Assembly (NCBI GenBank): GCA_963277665.1
Contig: OY728130.1
Span: 427,539,101 to 427,603,100, forward strand
Length of the DNA stretch: 64,000 bases
Reading direction: 5' to 3'
From: Viscum album
Lineage: Eukaryota > Streptophyta > Magnoliopsida > Santalales > Viscaceae
Part shown: in pieces, positions 48,787 through 62,061 of the stretch
How the letters are laid out: each line of letters begins with the position of its first letter
How positions within the stretch are numbered: the stretch's first letter is position 1
Program-made: the position numbers and the translations under genes
Notes under the pieces: model-generated
Told to the model about the DNA's origin: nothing
What the model saw: the letters and a program-made list of their open reading frames with translations, nothing else
Databases searched by the model: none

Positions 48787-51700
48787 TGAAATGACCCATG
48801 AATTTATAGAATAATAAATTTTCATATATATTTATATGTATTAATATGAAATTAATTTTCTGTTAAATATAAATAAATTTTTGATAGCGTACTAAACAAA
48901 CAACAACGAATTTCTTTGAAATATTACGTTGCACACAACTTTGAGTTACACCAAAAAATAATATAAAAATATTATTATTTTAAATGGATGTAAACTTTTA
49001 GACATTTTATTGGATGGAATGAATAGAACTAACTATAATATGATTATTAAATGTCTTTCCATTTATCTAATAAATTTTATATGAATAAAATAAGGATGAA
49101 TTCTATTTTTAGCATGAAATACTCTAATATTTTTAATAGGTCATTTTACCAAATTTTGATGAAGAAACCTTTTCAAATCTTGTTTTTGACACATTTATAT
49201 TCTATATTTGAAAAACTAAACTTCTTATTTAGTAGTGGAACATAAAAATATACTTTGGATAATTTTTTTGGTAATTTTCTAGTAAAGTTTATTTTTAATG
49301 AATATTAAAAAATACAGTCTTTTGAGTCAAAACTGCCTTTTCGTATAATTTAATTAAATAGTTATATTATACTTCTAATTGGTTTTATAGTGTTATTTTA
49401 TTATATTTACACCATTTAATCCAATTATGTTCATTGTAATTATTTTCAATTTTAAATTGTACATAAACATATGTTAATCTTTTTATAGTTATTACTTCTT
49501 AAAAACTGGTTTTCTGGTTCTGACAATGAGAATTATTTTTAAATTAATGTAAAAAAATTCCGTGTTTTTAATTGGAAAATGGATTACTTATTTGAAATAA
49601 TAAGGTACAAATTTTTTAAATATGTACCTTTTATTTTTTGACATTATGAATAGTAACTTCTATAAATATTTTCTTTACCATGGTTAAAGGGTAAATCTTG
49701 TAAATAAGGGTAAAAATAATATTATAATAATATTAAACAACCCTAACACATGTAATAACCCTATTGGATGATACATGTCTAACCATGGGTATCCTTGGGT
49801 TGATTTAGTAACCAATTTATCCACTTGTGTGTGAGCATGACATTTAATTACATTTAATTTAATGTTATGGGAAATATATCCTAGGCATGTATCTTTTACT
49901 AATAACAATATTTTATGGGGTCATATAAGAGATAAATTTGACTATAAATAGTAATTATAAATATAAAAAAATTTAATCCATCATGGTATTTTATTTATAC
50001 TTTTTATACATCAAATAATGAAATATATTTGTGACAGAATGATCATGTAATGATTACCATAATAATGAATGATTTAAATAAATGAGATTGTAAATATTAA
50101 ATTAAATTTATTTTAAAACATTTTATGCCCTACATGAATTTTAGGGATCATTATGAGTCTTTAAATTTTACTTAATGATTGTTTTTTGAAAGAATCATGT
50201 ATTTATGGATTTTTAAAAAGTCATGATATGAATTGCATTAATATTGACATAGATGAGTTTTTAGAACAAATACTATTTTATTAAATGATATAATAGTTAT
50301 AAAAAATAGATTCATACAAATGATGAATATAATGTTGAAAATGTAATTAATGAACAACTTTAGGTTCCATTTTAATTTTATAGTAATTATATTAACCATA
50401 TATTATTAAAATACATGAAGATATGGTAGGAGTTGTGTTAGTTAACTAAGGGTTAAAGATATAAGTTAATGTTAAATTTGTGAACTATACCTATCTATAA
50501 CCAATTGGATGGGAGTTTTTAGACCAAAAATAAAATTATATTTGAAATAAATGTATTTGGGACCATTGAAAACTGAAAATCATTTTACAATAAAATAATA
50601 CTTTCAATCATTCCTAAAGTACCCCCTTCTATCTAATAAAAGGGAATAAACTATACCAGAATAATCACACCTATCAAGCCATTTTTCTCATTAAAACACT
50701 TTCCAAATAATCTCCCAAAATCTCCCTCACCATCCTAGTAGCCTTAACTTATGAATAAGGGAATTCAAGAAATCCTTTTGGCACAAATCAAATGGATTTA
50801 CATGTTTTAGAGGTATCATCTTCTCTACAGTTCTTTTAAATTATTTTACATCTTCACTCCCTATTATATTAATACTAATTAATTAAATAACAAAACATGT
50901 ATAAAAAATATGTGTGGCTATTTTTATGATAATGATTATATATACACATACACACACCTCCATCTAATGGATACGAACATATTGTTTCAGTGTATGGAGA
51001 ACTACTCTCTAAAGAAATGACGACTGTTCAATTTTCTCTTCCCACATATCATGGTGGCCATTATGATATAAATATATTTATATGTGACATATATTATATT
51101 TATATTTTCTCTATGATTATTATATTATCATTTATATAATACCTTTATGCTTTCCATAATGTGTAAATACGATAATTTCATTTGACGAACTACGGACTAC
51201 CGTCCCCTCAAAGTGATACGACTCATTCATTCCATACATTGAATGTATAAATGATATAATTAAAGAAATTATTTATCATATATAACATATATATTATAAT
51301 TTAAATATAATATATGTATTTATTATTTATTTTCCATTACATAAAATATGAAAATGAAATGAACGTAGCGTTCATGCGTACGTACGGCTTACCGTCTCCA
51401 TGAATGGTGAATTCCATTTGACATATCCAAATGTTATAGACCATTATAAATATATAGATTCTAGATCTTAATACATATATACTATAAATATATGATATTT
51501 AACTATGAAAATGATTACGAAGATAATGGACTTTTGGCTACAAGGTCAATTTGTAATTATAACATGTTCATTTTAGACACATGTACCGAAATTCAAAACA
51601 ACTACCAATATAAATGTGTATAATTATATGATTGTTATATCAAGGTAACAAGTGATATAAAAATAATAATAAACTTGAAAATTTTTCTCATCCAATTTAA

Positions 51701-52842
51701 AATTATCTTATGTTTTTTATTCAAGAATATAAATAACAAATGAGAGATGCCTGACTCATGGTTAGGGACTTCATCTCAATCTCTATTCATTGAGACGTAT
51801 TTTGGTTTATACATGACCTTCTTTTATAGGGTGTATAATTATATTTTTTTAAATTTCATTAAATTATTTTCAAAATGAATCTTTTTCTGTTAAGAAATTT
51901 ACTAAATGGAAAAAGGAATATTTCTTTTATATATATACGATGATAGAGACCTTTCCACTACCGCAAGCATTATTTGATATTTGGATTCCTTAAAAAGCAG
52001 TAATGTTTTTTTAAAAGGAAACTAAATACCATATACCCTTTTGATGTATTTTGGTATTGAAAATGTTTTTGATAAAACATTGATTATGTCAATATATTGA
52101 AATGAGTTATTGTGATTGCAATATGGAAACATTTTCTTACCTTTATACTGTATTTATGTGTTATGATTTTGTTACGGTTCATGGGAATTGTTCATGTATA
52201 TAGGTGGTTCTGTGACAAACCTGGTGTGCGTGATCCCAAGATATCTCTCCAATTCATTGGGTAACATGAAGGAGGTAATATTTTATGTTTCTCCTAATAG
52301 ATTTAGTAAATATACTGTGATGGGTATTCCAAACATAACTCCCTATGTAGCTTTGAAAGATACAATGTAATAATGTTAACGATGCCACAAGTTACCTTTA
52401 TGATTTATGATTTCTATGTGTTATTTGTAAATCTTATCATTTCATGACGTATGTTAAATATCTTAGGATTATGATTGAAAAGTATGATTTCTTGATTTGT
52501 ATGTATTCATGGACTAATGTTTTCATCCATTATTTTATTTCCCTTACGGATCATTTTATGATCATTATATGTATTTGATATTTTTTCACATGGTATAAAG
52601 AACTGTAGGATAAAGGAATAATTCAAGAAGATTTATATCAAGAATATATTTCATGTTTTATTAAAGAAGTTTTATTTTTAGAAATAAAATTGGATATAGT
52701 AGAAGTGTCTACTTTTAATTATTAAGATTTAATTTCATCGTTATGGCCTAATTCAATAAAAAACTAATCCTAAAAATATCCTCAATGTCGAATAATTGAC
52801 ATATTAAGATTATTTAATGTTTAAGGGTGCAGCCTTATAATC
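48787..52842 (+). mobile_element. 3' LTR of the second element
   Basis: About 4.06 kb. Begins tgaaatgaccc (family tgtaacaaccc), ends near ccttataatct. Without the SINE-like insertion it parallels 41342-46212 throughout. Followed directly by satellite sequence. Confidence 0.75.
50975..51408 (+). promoter_or_regulatory. Three leader hairpins (second element, 3' LTR)
   Basis: 50975-51029: gaacatattgtttc / gaaatgacgactgttc. 51181-51212: tttgacg / cctcaaa around aactacggactaccgtcc. 51368-51408: gcgttcatg / catgaatggtg around cgtacgtacggcttaccg then tctc. Starts are 206 and 187 bases apart. The third is nearly the same as in the first element and keeps the palindromic loop. Confidence 0.65.
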
Positions 52843-55720
52843 TTTTCCCAGTATGAATCTAAGTGCATGTTATCAGTTTAAGTAAAAACATATGTTACAT
52901 ATTGAAAAAGAATAAAATGAACTTGGATTTTCCTGATACTATATAAACATGATTCATAATTAATTTTTCATGTGTAAGAATATATCTCATGTAAATATAA
53001 GACATGATCTAACCGGTATGACTAAAAGTTCAGGTTTTCAGTTTAAATTGGCATTTTAATAAAAAAAGGAACATACAAAAAATAGAGAAAATTCATTTTA
53101 AATGTTTTGATAATTTAGGGAAATTATCCATAATTAATTTGATACATTTAAGAATCAAGCACACCTTATCCTGATGCATGGTTTTAATGGTTTTACTGAA
53201 TATTTGTTTTAATTTAAAATTGAAATTTGAGTTCATAATACAGGTCACATACACAAAATTGAGAAACCAAATTCAGATTGTTTTGATAATTTATTACAAT
53301 GATACATGAATCCTTTGTGATGTATAAGAATTAATCAGACATCAATCTAGTGGACAATATTTCTGGTATGAAACAAATTGTATGTTATAAGACTAAAATT
53401 TACATTTTAGTTCAAAACATGTGTAACTAACTAAAAACTAAAAAAATCTTGCATGGATTGTCTCAATACTTTAAGAAAATAATTCTTAATTTATTTGTGA
53501 TCTGTGGGAGTAGGTGACACATTAAACTAACACACGATGTGACTGTTATGACTCAAAGTGTGTTCTTTCTGTTTAAATTGACAGTTTAATAATAAATTCA
53601 TGTACTCAAATCTAAAAAAACATTTGTATTATTTTGATAAATTAGTATAATGATTTTTAATTAATTTGTGAAATTATGGAATCAACCACTTCTCAATATT
53701 ACATATTTTTTTACCAGTATGACACATTGTGTTTTTTTAAAATTAAAATTTATTTCAAAACAAACATAACAAAAAAACCAAGAAAACACACTAATATTGT
53801 TTTGATATTTTATAAAATCATCCATAAATCATTTTTGTATGCTTCAAAATAACTGCACATTAACCTGGTACAGGGAGTTCCTAGTATGACTAAAAGTGTA
53901 TATTATCAGAATAAAATTGACATTTTAGTTATCACTAATTAAAAACTAAGAAAAAACATTTTTATTATCCTTATACCTTAGGAAAATGATTCATAACTCG
54001 TTTTTGACATGTAGAGATCAGTTTCATGTCAAACAGACAGACGATGTGACCAGTAAGAATCAAAGTGTATTTTTAGTATAAATAGATATCATAAATAATG
54101 TATGAGGCCTAATCAAAAGCATGAAAAAATATTTAGATTATTTTGATACTTTAGAAAAACAATCCTTCAGTCATTTGTGAAATTTAGGAATGAATCACTA
54201 TCCTATTCGACATACGGTGTGACAAGTTTAACTAAATGTGTGTTTTTATTTATAACTCACATTGATTTAAAAACACGAGTAAAATAATTATAACCAAGAA
54301 AAAATTAAAAATCTATTTTTATATTTTAAAAATTTTCCATAACTGATGTTTGATTTGTATGAATCTTCAACACATAAATCTAATACATGTCTTTCCATGT
54401 ATGAATCAATGTGGAACATATCAGTTTAAAATTTAAATTTTAGTTCAATATGAGTGTCACTCATTGAAAATTGAGAAAACACACATAGAATATATTGATA
54501 ATTTATAAAAATAATTAATATTTCATTTTTTATGTGAGGTAATTTGTCTCACATAAAATTGGCACATGAAACCACTGAAATGACCCAAAGTGTGTGTTTT
54601 CTAATTAAATAGAATTTTTAGTAAAAATAAAATGTGATATACTCAAAACAATGAAATCACACTCAAATTGTTTTTATACTTTATGAAAATAAATCCTTAT
54701 GTCATTTATGACTTGTTTGAATCCATCAAACATAAATTAAAAACACAATGTTACCATAATAACTCTAACTCTATCTTTTTATTTAAAATTGAAATTTCTA
54801 TTAAAAACATATTTCACATAATCAAAACCAAGAAAAAACAATTATAATTCTAAAATAATTTTTAAAAATGATCCATAAGAAATTTATGATGTATAGTAAT
54901 TAGATGCACCTAAATATGATACATGATGTACTTGGTATGGCAAAAAGTGGCTATTATTAGTTCGAAATTCAAATTTTAGTTCCAAACAAGTGTCACTCAC
55001 TAAAAACTAAGAAAACATTCTTTGAATTTTTTGATAAAATTTTTATATTTATTATTATGTAATTTATGATGTGTAGGAATCATTATCACATCAAACTAAC
55101 ACATTATGTGACCAATATTACTCAAAGTGAGAATTTTCATTTTCAAATAACATTTTAGGAAAAAAATATATGTTTCATACTAAAAATTGATAAAACAATT
55201 TTTAGTTGTTTTGATACATTAATAAAATGATCCAGATTTCATTTTCAATATGTAAGAGTCAACCTAACATTAATATGATTCAACATGTGACTTTTATACC
55301 TCTATGTGCATCATTTTATTTAAAATTATCATTTTCATTCGAAACACATGTCACATACTCAAAACAAAGAAACCAATTTTGGATTTTTTTGACACATTAG
55401 CAATATTATTCATAATTTATTTATCTCTTTTAGTAATCATCCACTCATAAATACAATACATGTTGTGCCCATTATGACTGAAAAACTATGTTTTCACTTT
55501 AAAAAATTATATTTTAGTCCAACAAAACAAATGATATACTCCAGAATAAGAAACAAATTCATATTGTTTTGATACTTTAGGGAAAAAATACCTAAATCAT
55601 ATTTTCTAGGTAAAAATCACTTTCACCTTGATTATATAAATGGTTTTACTATTTTGACATAAATTATGTTTTTTAGTTGAAAAATGACATTTTATTAATG
55701 TATTGTTTCAGTTTTACGTT
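52843..55720 (+). repeat. About 175-bp satellite array, right part
   Basis: Some fifteen imperfect units. The landmark ttttgatactttag...atgat-cataa occurs at about 53104, 53281, 53461, 53632, 53799, 53970, 54141, 54315, 54492, 54670, 54848, 55029, 55208, 55387 and 55566, intervals of 167 to 181 bases. Each unit also has a caaagtgtg and a aaaattgacattttag segment. Units are well diverged, so the array is old. It may belong to the CACTA element upstream, since such elements often carry tandem repeats. Confidence 0.8.
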
Positions 55721-55979
55721 TAATTAATTTTTTTTAAGTATTACTAACATGATAATAATTTTTTTATGTAGGTGGATTATGTTTCTCATGTTAGGGATAT
55801 TTTTTTAGAAACTGATACCTTGAACATGGTTTTTATATAGGAGGTTAGGTGCTAAAGAAAATAAAATAAATTATCTGTTTGAATTTCTGTGATAAATTGT
55901 TCTTGACAACATATTTGTAGAAAATAATTTTTTAAACGGCTATAATAGAGTGTTTTTTATTTTTTTAATGATGTAATTT

Positions 55980-56346
55980 TTATTCAAACTAATGTTTGAG
56001 TTTTCCAAACCCTTATATTTTCTACCACAACGTGTTGTGATTTTAAAAGCATGGCCTTCATTAGTACCATTTATAGTGTTGGTAAAAATACCCTTTATGT
56101 ATGTTGAATCGAGTTCTTAAAATGGGGGCCATTTTATAAGCATTAAACATTAATTGATATAGGATCAAATTTATAAATTCTTTTCTAGTGTTAATAATGT
56201 AACTCCTATCAAATATTTTCTATTAGTTTTCATTAATGGAACTTCAAATGATGATTGTTTTTAGCACTAATGAAGGCCTTTTATAACACTAAATTTAAAC
56301 TAATCGGTACTAGGGGAAGAATCCTTGTATGCATTAAAAACTAGTG
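55980..56346 (+). mobile_element. Probable CACTA terminal region
   Basis: Repeats ggccttcattagtacc (about 56051) and, inverted, gcactaatgaaggcc (about 56264) with neighbouring gtgttggtaaaaat and ataacacta resemble subterminal repeats. The segment ends aaaaactagtg at 56346, whose complement begins CACTAGTTTTT, a plausible CACTA terminus. It could close the element with the transposase at 33783. The opposite end was not found. Confidence 0.35.
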
Positions 56347-59300
56347 TGTAATCATGATATTAAAATGATAGTAAAAATCACAACTAAATAATGATGTTCT
56401 AATTTAAAATGTATAAAACACATGTCATATTCCTTATATGTTGTGTGTATTATATAATCAAATGAAAATTATGTATCTTAAATAGTGAAAAATATTTTTG
56501 TAACGAATTTTATGTAATATATTTAAATAATAATCATAATATAAAACATAATTATTTGAAATTAATTTCATGATTAATATTAATTAATAATATAAATTAA
56601 TAACCCAAAATAAAAAATATATCTGTAAAATAATATATAAATATATCAATTAACTAAATGCACATAAATATGAGGGAAATTAAATTTAACCAAATAATAA
56701 ATATAATAAAACAGAAGTTAAAATATCATAATATCCCCTTATATGTAAATTACAACAATGAACTTGTATTTAAATTTTCAAATTATTCTACATTATTTTG
56801 AAATTTATCAAAAATAAAAAATATTAAATCTAAAACTAATTATCCTCTAGAAAATTAATTCACATGCTTTTATGAAAGACCAATAGTATATAAATATTAA
56901 ACTCATCCTATATAAATTCCTATACTGTAAAAAAAAGTAATAACAAAACTAAATTGTAGTAGATAATAATAAATGTCATTCAATATATTTCATACTTTGT
57001 CATATATATTAACATTGAAAAATATTGTTTACATAATATATAAAGACACATATATGAGAAATCCATTTAACAAAATAATTCCTTCAATAAGATATATAAC
57101 ATGAAATAAAAGACTTCCATGAACATTTAAAAAATAATAATGGTATAAATTTGAGCATATTTTTAAATATGTAAAAAGAATTATATCCATGTAGTAAAAA
57201 AATAATTAAAATAAAAAACCTTTTAAATTTCAATAAATACTCTACATGATTGTATTTTAATATAAAAAATAAAATTCAGTCAAATATTAATTAATTAATA
57301 CATGAAATCATTAAACATATTGAAACATATTTGATGTAAAATTTATAAAATACCCACGCAGACTGTAAAGATAGAGAAGTATCATTTTTGAAAAAAATCA
57401 TATAATTAAAGAAGGGAATTTCAATATGATTAATGAAAATCCACATAAATATAATGATCATAAACATAAACAAAAAAGGTAATATTAACTAAGAATAAAT
57501 AGGTAATCTTAAATGTCTAAATCATAACAAATGTCAACAAATAGTATTGATAAACTCATCATTTTTAAAGTCTATTTGTTAGTATTTGCCTGAAAATGAA
57601 TGAAAATATAGTGATTTGTATAGTAAATTAAGAACTTACCATGGAAATTCAAACTATCAAAAACCCACCAAGGTCAAACCCAAGTTGAGCTCCCAATCTA
57701 GCCCAAAACAAGACATGAGATGGGTTATCAATCCTCCCAAGATGGAAACTAGTGTTGGGTATCATGAAAAACATATTTGGGAATGATTTAGTACATAGAA
57801 AAACAAAAATTAGGTAAAATAGAATAATAAAATAAATACTAACAACAGAAAAGGAATAAAATAATACAAACCTCTATGTGACCTCACAAGTTTCCACCAT
57901 ACACTGAACTATTCTTGCTCCATGAGTGGTCAAAACTGAGAGAGAAACTAAAATCGAAAAATGATAAATAATATAGGAGTGAGCATTAAAATACACAATA
58001 GCTATATTAAAGGGCAACAAATCCCTCTATGTTGCATTAACATAGAATTCCTAGTCATGTTAGATTGAAAATTGAATATATAAAATAATATTTTCCATTA
58101 TATTTAGAAGCATGTACCAAGATTTCTTTTGAATAAAAACCATTTTAGATAACATTATTTAAAAAAATGTTTTAAATAATGGAATACATATTATTAAATT
58201 ATTTATATATGATATTCAGTTCTCTAATAGGTGTTTCGGTATAAAAAGAAAATAGATATTCCACTTTACAAAAAAACTATAAAACAACAGAAAAATATAA
58301 TATGTGTAAAAAAGGTGTCTGGATATCTTTGACTCTAATCGATATGTCCAGGTAAAAATCTACAAATAAAATCATCAACAATATCTATTTTTATTTGTTA
58401 TCCATAATCACTACCCAATAACTTAAGAAAACCCTCACTGGCTTGATTGAGATGTGCACCCCATGTGGAATTTATTTATTGCATGGGGCCACATAAGAGT
58501 CTCATATTTCATGCATATTTCATTTTCTTTAAATACATTTTTGATCAAAAAAACTATGCAATCCAATGTTTTATCAAATTGTTTGAGAATTTGAATGTTA
58601 AATTAAATTGAACCAAAATAAATTAAATTGTTACGAATTTTAACATTGAGAGTTATGTGAATTTATGGTTATGAATGATTCATATTGTTTAACATATTTT
58701 TGAATTTTTCTATGATATTTTTTTCATACAAAAATAGATCCAGCCGATATGGATCTCAACCACGTAATGGAAATCCATATAGCCATGGTAAAGGAGTTAA
58801 GATCATCCAATCCATCCCAAGAGAAGGTATTCTTAGTGGCATGAGAGTATGACGAATCAATAACATTTATAGGTTTCTCATGATTGATCGTGGTGTGTGG
58901 GGGGGGGGATAGTGGACCTGAAGGTCATGAGGAACCACATATGTATGACATGCATGTTCATGTGTGAGGTTACTTATGGGAGTCCATCCCCATTGTTGGA
59001 GGTTTTGTACAAGCATATGATAGAATTTCTAATATCTTATTAGCCTTACTCTCATAGTTTCTATGTGGGATAAAAAAAATTAATCTTACTATTCATATAT
59101 GCTCGCATGTGTCTGGGACTCCCTTAGACATGTCTTGAGTTGAAATGCTACATCTCTCTGCCACCTGATGTCACTTTCAACTAGTTCCTCCAATGAGAAT
59201 ATCAATCTTTAATGCCACCTAAGCTCGAGCTTAACCAAAAGTATGACTACCAACCCCTGAGACCACTATGGATCACCTCAGGATACTCAGCCGATCAATA

Positions 59301-60840
59301 GGATCCATTTCAAGGCTTCATCTAGCCATGTGAATGCTATATTAAAGAGGTTATCACACTGCTCTCCACTATCCCACTTTTCATTTTCTCACATTATTTT
59401 CCACCACCATTCACACACCATGTAGGAATAAAAAGGACATAGTGTCTATTTCCACTTCCCACAATGAATTTTTCCCTACCATAAGGGAAACACCAAAAAT
59501 CATCACATGTTTCCAAATATTTCGATTAACGTAGCATGGGTGATTATTTTTTAAGGGAAATATCGGGGTGATTTAAATGTCCATATGATACCCACACCCT
59601 CGTTTTAATATAAATAATAGCACCCAATTCCAATAAAAATCATTTTACACCCTTGTTGAGGGAGAAACACCAAGGCTTGCATGCCTCTATTTTCATATTT
59701 CTCTTCTTTTTTCTGTTTTCATTTATTTTTATTTTTATTTTTAATAATTTAATTTTTATTTAGTTTCATTTTTATAAAATAAATCTAGGTATTTTTCATC
59801 AATTATTTCAACTAATTATATTCTTCTTATTTTTATCCTTCCTATTTTTATTTCATTATTTTCTCCTTCTTCTGTTCTTATTCTTCTTTTAGTTTTACCA
59901 TTATGTATATATTTTCATATTATTTTATTTTATTTAATTTTTCTAACCCTCTCTTATGCTTTTTTTCATGTTTTTGTTCTCTCTTCTTTCCCTCCATAGT
60001 ATTATTTTATATTATTTTAATTCAAATTTATGTGTTATTTTCTTTTTCACATCTTCTTCTATTCATTCATTCCTCAAATTAAACTATTATCCTTGAAAAC
60101 AGGGGTTGAACCCCAGGAATGGTCAGAGAAAGGTTATGGGGTTATTTATGTTTTATTTAATTTTTATTTAATGGTTATGATAAATGTGAGTGGCTTGCAT
60201 GGGAGGGATGATTTATCCCGATTAAATTCATCTAATGTTTATTTCTGTTATTTTGGTTAATTGTTTTTCCCTATCTTCATTGGTTAACTCTTCCCAAAAT
60301 TTAGTTAATTCAATCATAGGATGAAATGAAATTCAATTCATCTTGGTCTTAGAAGATATCAAACCTTTGAATGAAGTTTTCATTAAAAATTCATTATAGG
60401 AGGTTGATAAATTTATATTTTTAAATGAATTCAATTTTTCACAATTTCTAAATAAATGGACAATAATTCATCATGAGATTCCATGATTACATTATCAAAC
60501 CAATTATTAAACAAATAAAGGTGAATAATGATAAAACTAAAAACAAAACTCAAAAACTAGTTATTTAATTGTAATTTAATTGTATTTATACTTGAATGTT
60601 GATTTATGTTTTCCTTTGAAATTATACACGTAATTAAATTATCATATGAAATAAACAGCATCCCAAATTAATATTTTTCATTATTTTCAAAAAAGAGAAG
60701 TTGACATAAGGGATTTAGAATAAGTGATTGACCAAACTGGGAAGCTCTTCAGGTGAGACGACCCTGGTCAACCACTGTACAACATTATGAGGAACTTTGG
60801 GGGGAAATTCCACACCTTAGAAAGGGTGTACTATCAAAAC
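56347..60840. other. Unassigned AT-rich sequence
   Basis: No gene recognised. 56400-57600 is nearly pure A/T. 58720-59640 is more GC-balanced with a run of ten G at about 58901 and reads like old non-coding transposon sequence. 60725-60840 (ggtgagacgaccctggtcaacc) resembles LTR ends of Athila-type elements. Confidence 0.3.
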
Positions 60841-60858
60841 TGGCACAATATCGAGAGA
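60841..60858 (+). promoter_or_regulatory. Possible decayed Athila/Tat-type primer binding site
   Basis: tggcacaatatcgagaga parallels tggcgccgttgccgggga, the tRNA-Asp-type site of plant Athila/Tat elements, and follows an LTR-end-like segment. About six changes, so decayed. Confidence 0.35.
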
Positions 60859-61935
60859 TCTAATCAGTAATTGATTTATCATTTTCTATTTTCACATTGT
60901 ATATTTATTTTTCATTTTTTCCAAAATAAAAATAAAATTTATTTTTTTAATTTGGTATTAAAGTGATAATTATTCTCCATAGTCTAAACAATATAATGTG
61001 ATGGAAGCATTAGATGAATCACCTGCTCTATATAATATAGTGTAGCCACGATAGCTAGAGAGATCAGGTAACCCATATCCAAATTTTCTATGAATATTAA
61101 TTTAAGGACCTTTTCCAGTATCTCAATTAGACCAGTGAATAATAAGGGGTTGAAGGATTGGATAAAGATTTAAGTTAATTCTAGGAGTATATCCTAAAAT
61201 ACTATCCATAAATGGAAAAGACACTAGTAGAGTGTTCCTTGTTTCTCCCAACACTTTTGAAGAAGTACCTATGAAATAATTAAAGTATCATGTGGCTTGA
61301 CACAAAAAAGAAATATTTCATTCAACATCTTGAAGAGATGGTTTATGAGATGCATGGAAAACAGATTGGATAACTAATAACACCAATATATCCCTCGATC
61401 AAACCAAACATAAAGTAGAAGATGATTCAATGGTCATTCATAATATTTTGAGGACATAAAAAAATTGGAGGCCATGACTAAGGGGTATCCATAGACCAAT
61501 AATCAAAATAACTAAATCAAAGATTGAAATGATATGGTGGTGGATCCATGTCGGGGAAGAAATGTATTTTGAGCTAACTATATGAGATCAAAAAGATATG
61601 TTTGGATTATATAATGAGTATGAGTCATGATATGATCTCTCTAATCCCTAAAAATTATAAAATATTCTACCACTTCATGAGATAATATCTATGGAGGAAT
61701 AATCATCACTAATGATGGTATTTTAAGAAAATATTTAGGAGTCTAACTACCTACCTAGATCCACTGAGATCCTACTTCACGATTCACCCACCACTGAGGC
61801 AGTTGTTGAACCAAAAACAACTAAGGGAGATGATCTCATTTTAAAATTTTTTTTGATCTTATTTAATCTTATTTGGGTATAAATCTTTATTATTTAGAAT
61901 TTTTAGATTTGGTAAATGTTTTCCATGGATTATAG
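60859..61935. other. Unassigned sequence, possibly interior of an Athila/Tat relic
   Basis: Follows the PBS-like site. I could not recognise gag or pol residues with confidence. Confidence 0.25.
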
Positions 61936-62061
61936 GATGATGAGAAAACGGAACATGCGCTTATTGAGGAAGACATGGATCTCTCTGAAATTGATAAAAA
62001 TGCATTTGATGAGGCCTATAAAGAAGTCCAAGTTACTTCCCCTGAGGAAATCAAGATATAG
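61936..62061 (+). pseudogene. Short acidic coding-like fragment, function unknown
   Basis: A 41-codon stretch between stops, DDEKTEHALIEEDMDLSEID then KNAFDEAYKEVQVTSPEEIKI, with balanced codons unlike the AT-rich background. It lacks a start and a recognised domain. It may be a piece of the retrotransposon whose PBS lies at 60841. Confidence 0.25.

Larger units (their letters stand above)
41342..52842 (+). mobile_element. Old second copy of the gag-only LTR retrotransposon
   Basis: LTRs at 41342-46212 and 48787-52842, PBS at 46213, polypurine tract before 48787, interior of 2.57 kb with a decayed gag and no pol. The two LTRs are strongly diverged, so insertion was long ago, in contrast to the element at 1-8961. 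It interrupts the 175-bp satellite. No clear target-site duplication remains. Confidence 0.8.
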
